From the NCBI GenBank assembly GCA_949288405.1, contig CASEKM010000027.1, positions 1 through 10,497 on the forward strand: a stretch of DNA of 10,497 nucleotides, given 5' to 3'. Below the pieces are notes generated by a model. It saw only the letters and a list, made by a program, of their open reading frames with translations. It made no database searches and was not told where the DNA came from. This document shows positions 1-4,971 of this stretch, in pieces. This DNA comes from an uncultured bacterium (GTDB taxonomy: Bacteria > Bacillota > Clostridia > Oscillospirales > Oscillospiraceae). Position numbers and translations under genes: made by a program. Every line of letters starts with the position of its first letter. Positions within the stretch are counted from its first letter, which is position 1.

Positions 1-210
1 CCCAAGGGCATCGACATCGCCATGGTAAACAAGCTCTACGACCTGGCGGCGATGCAGCCCCAGGTGCCCCAGTCCATCCGGGCCCACTACCAGGCCCTCA
101 CCGCCCGTGCGGAGGACTGCATCGCCTGCGGGAACTGCGAGAAGCGGTGCCCCTTCGGCGTGCCGGTGGTCCAGCGGATGGAGAAGGTCAAGGAGCTGCA
201 TCTGCTGTGA
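1..210 (+). CDS. Aldo/keto reductase with C-terminal 4Fe-4S motif (C-terminal fragment)
   Basis: This reading frame is open from the first base of the window and ends at TGA 208-210, so only the last 69 residues are visible; the ATG at 22 is internal. The visible part carries the cysteine motif CIACGNCEKRCPFGV (about residues 40-54 of the fragment), a CxxCxxCxxxCP ferredoxin-type 4Fe-4S ligand set. A HYQALTARAEDC segment precedes it. This arrangement is typical of the C-terminal extension of clostridial NAD(P)-linked aldo/keto reductases, in which an iron-sulfur tail follows the TIM barrel. The catalytic barrel lies outside the window, so substrate and cofactor cannot be judged. Another oxidoreductase with the same tail is possible. 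A strong hairpin follows 37 bp downstream, so this is the last gene of its transcript. Confidence 0.8.
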   Translation, partial: PKGIDIAMVNKLYDLAAMQPQVPQSIRAHYQALTARAEDCIACGNCEKRCPFGVPVVQRMEKVKELHLL

Positions 211-246
211 GGTGCAGGAGTTCTCACTGCAAGCCATTATGAAACG

Positions 247-289
247 CGGCCGGTCCCTTTTTCCAGGGACCGGCCGTTGTCGCATTTTT
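247..289 (+). terminator. Rho-independent terminator after the aldo/keto reductase
   Basis: A perfect 12-bp stem (CGGCCGGTCCCT at 247-258 with AGGGACCGGCCG at 265-276) closes a 6-nt loop. A T-rich tail including ATTTTT (284-289) follows after a short spacer. The T tract is not directly against the stem, so termination may be less than complete. Confidence 0.65.
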
Positions 290-637
290 GGGGGCGGGGG
301 ACGTTGTTGGGGGCGGCCTCTGTGCTGCCCCGCCGCCCCGAACAATGCGCCATGTAGGGCGCGACCACCGGGCGCGCCGCGCGCTTTTGCGGAGCGTTGA
401 CGCACCAAAGGCACCCTTGTGAAAGGGGGCTTTTCCAAGCCTTCCCTCGGGGGAAGGTGCCCCAGTGCGCACACTGGGGCGGATGAGGGTGCGGACAGAG
501 GAGCACCCCAAAGCACCCCTCATCAGTCAGCCTCCGGCTGACAGCTTCCCCCTTGGAGCGGAAAGCCTTACCCCCCGTCCGGCGCACCTGCCCCAGGCCC
601 CGCCCATTCTGCATTCTGCATTCTTAATTCTGCATTC
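290..637. repeat. Intergenic block of REP-like palindromes, no gene
   Basis: No credible coding region is seen here. The stretch contains, in order, a hairpin of GTTGGGGGCGG (306-316) with CCGCCCCGAAC (333-343), one mismatch; a GTAGGG-type palindrome (GGCGCG 358-363 with CGCGCC 373-378); the large inverted pair described separately (426-568); and the heptamer tandem (605-639). Palindromes of this style are commonly seen between genes in Oscillospiraceae genomes (recollection, not searched here). Open frames through the block are repeat translations with no ribosome-binding site. Confidence 0.6.
426..568. repeat. Two inverted copies of a hairpin-bearing intergenic repeat
   Basis: Left copy: CCTTCCC (440-446) pairs with GGGAAGG (451-457), and GCCCCAGTG (459-467) pairs with CACTGGGGC (472-480), followed by GATGAGGGTG. 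Right copy, on the opposite strand: GTCAGCC (526-532) pairs with GGCTGAC (536-542), flanked by CACCCCTCAT and by CTTCCCCCTTGG. The flanks match each other as inverted repeats, while the internal hairpins differ in sequence but keep the same position. The whole block could fold as one long imperfect hairpin centred near 500. Confidence 0.65.
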
Positions 638-639
638 TC
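605..639. repeat. Heptamer tandem repeat, five units of CATTCTG
   Basis: Five consecutive 7-bp units are seen: CATTCTG, CATTCTG, CATTCTT, AATTCTG, CATTCTC. The block runs into the stop codon of the AI-2E family gene on the minus strand, where it reads as repeats of CAGAATG directly after the coding end. It is AT-richer than its surroundings. Confidence 0.8.
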
Positions 640-1789
640 ACTTTTCCGGCTCCTTCTCCTCCCCGGGCTCCGCCTCCGCCGGCTCCCCCAGCCGGCGGCG
701 CACGTCCCGCTTCACCAGGGCGTAGATCACCGAGGCCGTGGGCACGCTGAGGAGCACGCCGATCAGGTCGAACAGGCCGCCGCCCACGGTGACCGCCGCC
801 AGCACCCAGATGCCGGGCAGGCCGATGGAGGTGCCCACCACCCGGGGGTAGATCACGTTGCCCTCGATCTGCTGGAGGACCGCCAGGAAGATCAAAAACA
901 CCAGGGCCCGCACCGGGTCCACCATCACCAGCAGGAAGGCGGACAGCAGGGCTCCGATATAGGCCCCCGCCACCGGGATCAGGGCGGACACTCCGATGAT
1001 GACGCCCACCAGGGCGGCGTAGTCCGCCTGGATGAAGAAGGTGCCCAGGGCGCACAGGCCGCCCAGGATGCAGGCCTCGATGAGCTGGCCGGAGACAAAG
1101 CTGGAGAAGATCTCCGCCGTCAGGCGGATCACGTCGCTCACCCGCTCCGCCCAGCGCTGGGGCAGATAGGACCGCAGCAGGGTGCGCCCGTGGCGCAGCA
1201 GCTTGTCCTTCCCCGCCAGCATATAGATGGAGAACACGATGGCCAGCACCAGGGTCACGAACATGGAGATGATGTTCCCCGTCACCGTCATCAGCTGGGT
1301 GGCCGCCCCGGACATGCCGGACAGCACGCCGTTGAGCAGCTCCCGCAGATAGTTGTACAGGCTGTTCAGGTCCAGGTTGATGCTCTCCCAGTCCAGATAG
1401 GCCGCCGCCTCGTTGAGGAGGGTCTGCAAATTGCTGATATATCCCCCCAGACTGGCGGCCAGCAGCCGGATGCTCTCCCCCACCTGGGGCAGCACAAAGG
1501 AGAACAGGGCCACGATCACCGCGATCAGGGCCAGATAGGAGGTGAGCACCGCCAGGGGCCGCCCCAGCTTCTTCCACCGGGCGCCCAGATTGCGCTCATA
1601 GTGGCGGCAGAAGAAGCTGCACGGCTGGTTGAGCACGAAGGCGATGGCAAACCCGATGAACAGCGGCCGGCAGGCGGACAGGAGCCGCCCCAGCAGGGCA
1701 AAGATCAGCGCGTTGTTCATCAGGACCAGCACCAGCAGCACGGTATAGGTGATGATCAGCAGAATGCTCTTCATCCAGGACTTGGGCAT
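638..1789 (-). CDS. AI-2E family (PerM/YdiK/YtvI-type) membrane transporter
   Basis: A 383-residue polytopic membrane protein. Hydrophobic segments lie near residues 8-35, 40-55 and 80-100, with a long extracytosolic or amphipathic middle (about 105-150) and more helices from about 165 to 350. The C-terminal block with VVGTSIGLPGIWVLAAVTVG and GGLFDLIGVLLSVPTASVIY is the hallmark of the AI-2E transporter-like superfamily. Length is typical. Members have been linked to AI-2 export, Na+/H+ antiport or sporulation; which of these applies cannot be read from sequence. The tail after the last helix is charged (E- and K-rich). The start is fixed by AAGGAG seven bases upstream of the ATG (1787-1789). 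It has its own promoter at 1850-1878 and appears to be a single-gene unit. No clean terminator is seen, although the palindromes below 600 could serve. Confidence 0.88.
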   Translation of the reverse strand: MPKSWMKSILLIITYTVLLVLVLMNNALIFALLGRLLSACRPLFIGFAIAFVLNQPCSFFCRHYERNLGARWKKLGRPLAVLTSYLALIAVIVALFSFVLPQVGESIRLLAASLGGYISNLQTLLNEAAAYLDWESINLDLNSLYNYLRELLNGVLSGMSGAATQLMTVTGNIISMFVTLVLAIVFSIYMLAGKDKLLRHGRTLLRSYLPQRWAERVSDVIRLTAEIFSSFVSGQLIEACILGGLCALGTFFIQADYAALVGVIIGVSALIPVAGAYIGALLSAFLLVMVDPVRALVFLIFLAVLQQIEGNVIYPRVVGTSIGLPGIWVLAAVTVGGGLFDLIGVLLSVPTASVIYALVKRDVRRRLGEPAEAEPGEEKEPEK

Positions 1790-1849
1790 GGTTCCGCTCC
1801 TTTTCTCCGCCGGGTCCGGCGGTCTCTCATCCGTAAAAACAGTGCTATC

Positions 1850-1878
1850 ACTATACCATGCCCGCTCTCCGCCGTCAA
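1850..1878 (-). promoter_or_regulatory. Sigma-A-type promoter of the AI-2E family gene
   Basis: Read on the minus strand: TTGACG (1878-1873), a 17-bp spacer, then TATAGT (1855-1850) preceded by TG one base away (extended -10). Transcription would begin near 1843, leaving a leader of about 50 nt before the RBS and ATG at 1789. Confidence 0.65.
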
Positions 1879-1958
1879 CATACTGGAGGGGGATGCGCCG
1901 CAGGACAGCCCCGCCCCCTACGAATCAGGGCCGCCCTTGGAAACGCCCCAAAACGCAT

Positions 1959-1989
1959 AAAAACCCCCGACCGGGTGACCGGTCGGGGG
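1959..1989 (-). terminator. Intrinsic terminator of the candidate small RNA
   Basis: A perfect 11-bp GC-rich stem (1964-1974 with 1979-1989) with a 4-nt loop is followed on the minus strand by TTTTT (1963-1959). The T run lies on the minus-strand side only, so it stops leftward transcription. It lies upstream of the AI-2E gene's own promoter. Confidence 0.8.
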
Positions 1990-2115
1990 CCCCAAGAGGG
2001 TGATGCCTGTCCCTTTGGGTTTTCTGGTGGCCAGAGAGATCTCCAAAAGCCTGAGAAGTGGGGAAGAAAGCAGGGAGGTGTGAGGAGGGGGGCTTTTTGT
2101 CTCTCGTCTCTAACC
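1959..2115 (-). ncRNA. Candidate small RNA with CU-rich loop
   Basis: A complete promoter and an intrinsic terminator bracket about 155 nt with no credible ORF. The 5' hairpin pairs GAGAGA and AAAAGCC with GGCTTTT and TCTCTC (plus-strand positions 2091-2105 and 2034-2051). Its 39-nt loop (2052-2090) is almost all pyrimidine on the RNA strand and includes two CCUCC motifs complementary to Shine-Dalgarno sequences. A small TCTGG/CCAGA hairpin follows (2023-2035), then a 9-bp hairpin with one bulge (1991-2000 with 2011-2019), then the terminator. CU-rich loops of this kind are known in Gram-positive antisense sRNAs such as RsaE (family knowledge). A 6S-like RNA or an RNA leader of the downstream gene are alternatives. 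No Rfam family was recognised. Confidence 0.5.
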
Positions 2116-2121
2116 ACCCAT

Positions 2122-2150
2122 AGGTTAGCATATTCTAACTTCACTGTCAA
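2122..2150 (-). promoter_or_regulatory. Promoter driving the candidate small RNA
   Basis: Minus strand: consensus TTGACA (2150-2145), 17-bp spacer, TAACCT (2127-2122) with TG one base upstream (extended -10). The surrounding DNA is AT-rich compared with the window. No coding sequence follows before the terminator at 1989-1959. Confidence 0.65.
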
Positions 2151-2240
2151 CCCCAAGATCTGAAAAATTTGAATTTATTTTTGCTCCCCCGGAATTGCTG
2201 AAGATTTCCTTAACATTTCCTTAATCTTCGTGAAGCCTAC

Positions 2241-2269
2241 TTGTATCCCGGGTGTCCCTGTGCTATGCT
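2241..2269 (+). promoter_or_regulatory. Promoter of the small lipoprotein gene
   Basis: TTGTAT (2241-2246), 17-bp spacer, TATGCT (2264-2269) with TG one base upstream. It points toward the lipoprotein start at 2347 and lies next to the divergent sRNA promoter, in an AT-rich stretch (about 2100-2240). Confidence 0.55.
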
Positions 2270-2346
2270 CGGGCCGAGGCGGCGCCCGGCGCGCCCCCTT
2301 GTCCATCTCCATCATCCCGACTCATACTGTAAGGAGGAGTTTCCCT

Positions 2347-2733
2347 ATGAACCGTCATCTTCGCTCCGGCCTGCTTCTGGCCGTCGGCCTCACCGCCGTT
2401 CTCGCCCTGTCCAGCTGCTCCATGCTGAGCAAATACCTCCCCGGCGGCGCTTCCTCGTCCGCCCAGACCTCCCAGCCAGCCCCCGATGCCGCTGAGAGCC
2501 GGACGGAGGAGGAGACCTCCACCATTCAGGGGACGCTGAATTCGGTGGACAGCGAGCTGGAGTACCTGATCCTGGTGGCCGACGACGCCTACTGCCGCTT
2601 CGACTGCTCCGACAGCGGCGCCGACCTGTCCGGCCTGGAGCCGGGGGACACGGTGACCGTCACCTACACCGGCACCCTGGACCCGGACAGCGAGGACGTG
2701 TCCGCCAAGCTGGTATCCATCACCAAGGACTGA
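2347..2733 (+). CDS. Small lipoprotein with beta-rich C-terminal domain
   Basis: A 128-residue protein of unknown function. The signal peptide is RHLR followed by a hydrophobic core, then the lipobox LSSC with the lipidated Cys at residue 24. A Ser/Ala/Pro/Glu-rich linker (about 25-58) separates it from a compact domain (about 59-128). That domain starts TIQGTLNSVDSE and ends GDTVTVTYTGTLDPDSEDVS..LVSIT; the alternating pattern and the GDxVTVTYxG phrase suggest a small beta-barrel (OB-like) fold, seen in many clostridial exported proteins. Two Cys (CRFDC) lie inside the domain. The start is set by AAGGAGGAG ending 7 bases before the ATG; an in-frame ATG at 2230 lies upstream of the promoter and was rejected. 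Expected on the outer face of the membrane. It is monocistronic and converges with the GDPD gene. Confidence 0.75.
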   Translation: MNRHLRSGLLLAVGLTAVLALSSCSMLSKYLPGGASSSAQTSQPAPDAAESRTEEETSTIQGTLNSVDSELEYLILVADDAYCRFDCSDSGADLSGLEPGDTVTVTYTGTLDPDSEDVSAKLVSITKD

Positions 2734-2752
2734 CCGGTCCCAGAACACAGCA

Positions 2753-2892
2753 GGGCCTGTTGCAAAATAGAATTTTGAAAAATCAGGCCAAAGAAAAAGT
2801 TAGCGAGAACCGTCGAACCAGCGGTTTTCGCTAACTTTTTTAAAGCGCAAATTTTCTTTCCGGGTCTGAAAACTGCATTTTGCAACAGACCC
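2753..2892. mobile_element. MITE-like element with IS6-type terminal inverted repeats
   Basis: A 140-bp non-coding element ends in 16-bp terminal inverted repeats: GGGCCTGTTGCAAAAT (2753-2768) and ATTTTGCAACAGACCC (2877-2892), one mismatch. The CTGTTGCAAA core matches the ends of IS6/IS26/IS1216-family insertion sequences (family knowledge). Each end also forms its own hairpin (GGCCTG 2754-2759 with CAGGCC 2784-2789; GGGTCTG 2862-2868 with CAGACCC 2886-2892), and a third hairpin sits in the centre. No 8-bp target duplication is visible (flanks ACACAGCA and GTTCTCCT), so the insertion is old or the assignment is wrong. Confidence 0.55.
2794..2842. terminator. Bidirectional terminator between convergent genes
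   Basis: A 19-nt stem (AAAAAGTTAGCGAGAACCG 2794-2812 with 2822-2840, one non-Watson-Crick position) closes a 9-nt loop. An A run precedes the GC part and a T run follows it, so it can stop transcription from the lipoprotein gene (+) and from the GDPD gene (-). It is the central hairpin of the MITE-like element. Confidence 0.75.
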
Positions 2893-2956
2893 GTTCTCCT
2901 ATTTTCTCTTCCCGCCGGGGGAAGGCCCTGTCCCGTCCTCGGTTCTGATTGCCCGC

Positions 2957-3811
2957 TCACGACACCTTCCGGGCCGCGGGGGGCAGGAAGCCCTCGAATA
3001 TCACCAGGCAGCCCTCCCGCTCCACCTCCTCCATCACCTGGCGGCTGCGCACCGTCCAGCAGAAGAGGGGCAGCCCGTGCAGCCCCTTGCACAGGCGCAC
3101 CGCCGGGAGCCGCCGGTGCTCCCACCGGTAGGAGATGAAGTCCGGCCGGGTGAGCAGGTTGGGCAGCAGATGGGTCATGGGGAAGGCCTGCCAGCCCTTC
3201 AGCTCCCCCCGGTGCCGCCAGAAATTCTCCGACAGCTGTCCCCGGCAGATGTCCGGCCGGTGCCGCTTCAGCCAGCGGATGATCCCCGGGTGGAAGGACT
3301 CGATGCAGTAGGTCACCCGGTACCGGTCCAGGGCGGCCACCGCCTTCTCCGCCAGCTCCCGGATGTCAAAGTAGTCCGCCTTCAGCTCCACCACCAGGGG
3401 CGGTCCCCCCTGGAACAGCTCCAGCACCTCCTCCAGGGCGGGGATGGTCTCCTGGGTGCCCTCCAGGCGGCAGCTCTTCAGCTCCTCCATGGTCAGGCCG
3501 GACACCTCCGCATCCACTCCGGCGGTGCGCTTCAGATTTTTGTCGTGGATCACCGCCAGCCGCCCGTCCCGGGTCAGGTGGACGTCCAGCTCCACCCCGT
3601 AGCCATGATCATAGGCCCGGCGGAAGGCGGCCATGGAGTTCTCCGGGATCCCCAGCCGCCTGTCGTGGAGCCCCCGGTGGGCGTACCGGAACCTTCGGAG
3701 CACCGCCCACTCGGGGTGGTCCTGCCTCCCCTCGGTGGCCAGCACCCACAGCGCGCCCAGCAGGACCGGCGCCAGCAGCGCCCCGCCCAGCAGCAGTTTC
3801 AGCAAAAACAT
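2957..3811 (-). CDS. Membrane-anchored glycerophosphodiester phosphodiesterase
   Basis: A 284-residue GDPD-family enzyme that hydrolyses glycerophosphodiesters, from phospholipid or possibly lipoteichoic acid turnover, to glycerol-3-phosphate and an alcohol. Residues 1-26 form one membrane helix, so the TIM barrel is held at the membrane. Expected active-site residues are visible: H45-R46 (YAHRGLHD), E57-N58 (IPENS), E74 and D76 (VELDVHLTRDG), H89 (VIHD) and E142/K144 (VVELK). The fold continues to CWTVRSRQV near residue 250. Length is normal for a single-domain member. The start is supported by GGGGGAG seven bases upstream of the ATG. It is transcribed alone, divergent from the secreted protein at 4095 and convergent with the lipoprotein gene. 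Substrate preference cannot be told. Confidence 0.9.
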   Translation of the reverse strand: MFLLKLLLGGALLAPVLLGALWVLATEGRQDHPEWAVLRRFRYAHRGLHDRRLGIPENSMAAFRRAYDHGYGVELDVHLTRDGRLAVIHDKNLKRTAGVDAEVSGLTMEELKSCRLEGTQETIPALEEVLELFQGGPPLVVELKADYFDIRELAEKAVAALDRYRVTYCIESFHPGIIRWLKRHRPDICRGQLSENFWRHRGELKGWQAFPMTHLLPNLLTRPDFISYRWEHRRLPAVRLCKGLHGLPLFCWTVRSRQVMEEVEREGCLVIFEGFLPPAARKVS

Positions 3812-3844
3812 CCCGTCACTCCCCCGCCGTTTTCTCTGGGCCCT

Positions 3845-3874
3845 ATCTTACCATCCGCCGTTTCCCTTTGTAAA
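3845..3874 (-). promoter_or_regulatory. Promoter of the GDPD gene
   Basis: Minus strand: TTTACA (3874-3869), 18-bp spacer, TAAGAT (3850-3845) with TG one base upstream. The predicted start near 3838 leaves a short leader holding the RBS. Confidence 0.5.
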
Positions 3875-4016
3875 GACGGTTTCGCACAATTTTACCCGGA
3901 TTTTCCCGAAAAGCCGCAGGGATGCAGGCCCTTCTCCTCCGTTCTGCAAGTTTCACCGTTCTTTCTCCCATCCGGCCCCAGATCTGCAACTATTTTGTAA
4001 CCACTTTTTCATTTTT

Positions 4017-4061
4017 GTGTCATCGGTTTGACAAGAGAATGACACCGCCCCGTGGTATACT
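4017..4061 (+). promoter_or_regulatory. Extended -10 promoter with inverted repeat, for the secreted-protein gene
   Basis: TATACT (4056-4061) is preceded by TG one base away, an extended -10. A consensus TTGACA (4028-4033) lies 22 bp upstream, too far for a normal -35. A perfect 7-bp inverted repeat, GTGTCAT (4017-4023) and ATGACAC (4039-4045), surrounds that TTGACA. It could be an operator for a dimeric regulator acting on a promoter with non-optimal spacing. Confidence 0.45.
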
Positions 4062-4094
4062 GAGGCCAGAAAGTATGGAAAGGAGGGTCCTGCT

Positions 4095-4724
4095 GTGAAA
4101 AAGCTGATCCTGACTCTGACGCTGGTCTCCCTGCTGACTGTTTCACTGGGGGGCGCGGCCTTCGCCCAGTCCCGGCAGGAGCCGCTTTCCCAGACTTCTG
4201 CTGAGACGGTCCAGGGTAGCGTCCCCGCCCAGGCGGACGCCTCTCAGGTCATGTACCCCGCCGTCCACGCCTTGGTAATGGCTATGACGGAAAATCACCT
4301 GGACTACGACCCGGAGGACCCGGAGTTCCTGTGGACCAGTCTCTACTACATGCTCAGCCTGTACGGCCAGATGGACCAGCGGGCGGAGTTCACCGATGAT
4401 ACCTTACTGCTCCCCGGCGAGGTCATCCAGGACTACGCCGCGGCCCTGTACCCCGATGTGTCCAGCCTCCCGGACATCCCCTCCCCCATCTCCCAGCGCA
4501 TCTCCCAGGCTGGAAACGGGATCTACCGTCTGGCCCGCGGGGACGAGGGCCTCTCCCAGGTCACCGTGGAGCCCCCCATCTACCTGGCGGAGGGCACCGT
4601 GGTGATGAACGGAGCGCTGGTGGCCCTGGAGGACAACAGCGTCCTGCGGAAATTCCAGGTCACCCTGCTCCCCCGGGACTGCATGTTCGGTTTCATCATC
4701 ACCGATTTGACCTTCTCTGATTGA
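4095..4724 (+). CDS. Secreted protein of unknown function
   Basis: A 209-residue protein that I do not recognise. It starts at GTG 4095, chosen because AAAGGAGG (4079-4086) lies 8 bases upstream and the product begins MKKLILTLTLVSLLTVSLGG, a classic Sec signal peptide with likely cleavage after AFA (residue 24). There is no lipobox Cys, so it should be released or wall-associated. A short S/Q/A-rich linker (25-48) leads into a mixed domain with WTSLYYMLSLYG (about 77-88), an acidic DPEDPEF patch and a beta-rich C-terminal part ending MFGFIITDLTFSD. It carries one Cys near the C-terminus. No enzyme motif or repeat is evident. It is a single-gene unit with its own promoter and terminator. Confidence 0.75.
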   Translation: MKKLILTLTLVSLLTVSLGGAAFAQSRQEPLSQTSAETVQGSVPAQADASQVMYPAVHALVMAMTENHLDYDPEDPEFLWTSLYYMLSLYGQMDQRAEFTDDTLLLPGEVIQDYAAALYPDVSSLPDIPSPISQRISQAGNGIYRLARGDEGLSQVTVEPPIYLAEGTVVMNGALVALEDNSVLRKFQVTLLPRDCMFGFIITDLTFSD

Positions 4725-4741
4725 ATTTCTCCTCTTGGAAG

Positions 4742-4771
4742 AAAGCCTGATGGTCTTCATCGGGCTTTTTT
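4742..4771 (+). terminator. Terminator after the secreted-protein gene
   Basis: An 11-bp stem with G-T pairing (AAAGCCTGATG 4742-4752 with CATCGGGCTTT 4758-4768) and a 5-nt loop, followed by a T run to 4771. Confidence 0.8.
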
Positions 4772-4813
4772 CCTGCCTGCTTTTCCCCAAAAGTGGGAAT
4801 GCTGATTTTGCAC

Positions 4814-4842
4814 TTGTCCTTCCGGCGCGGGTGTACTATAAT
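4814..4842 (+). promoter_or_regulatory. Promoter of murC
   Basis: TTGTCC (4814-4819), 17-bp spacer, perfect TATAAT (4837-4842). It starts a leader of about 120 nt before the murC ATG. Confidence 0.6.
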
Positions 4843-4852
4843 AAAATCCAAA

Positions 4853-4932
4853 TCCAGGCCGGTCCCCTCCTCCCAGGGGCCGGCTGCACCGCGCCTGGAC
4901 CCAGCCGTCCGGGACCGCGGCCGAGGCCGCGG
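4853..4932 (+). other. Structured murC 5' leader
   Basis: The leader holds nested GC-rich stems: TCCAGGC (4853-4859) with GCCTGGA (4893-4899), an inner GCCGGTCCCC (4858-4867) with GGGGCCGGC (4876-4884), and a palindrome CCGCGGC (4915-4921) with GCCGCGG (4926-4932). There is no T run after any of them, so this is not an obvious attenuator. No known riboswitch class was recognised. Confidence 0.4.
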
Positions 4933-4971
4933 CTTTGCCGGTGATATCTGAAATGCTTGAGGTGTGCCGAT

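Noticed and set aside
237..725. Several open frames on both strands across the repeat block
   Set aside because: They run through palindromes and tandem repeats without RBS or domain, so they are non-coding.
1875..2163. Open frames on both strands over the sRNA candidate
   Set aside because: No RBS is seen, and they cross the terminator hairpin and a promoter; composition is not protein-like.
2745..2900. 8-bp target-site duplication around the MITE-like element
   Set aside because: Flanks ACACAGCA and GTTCTCCT do not match, so no duplication is claimed.
4957..4971. TTG start of murC five codons upstream
   Set aside because: There is no Shine-Dalgarno site before it, whereas the ATG at 4972 has GAGGTG at good spacing.
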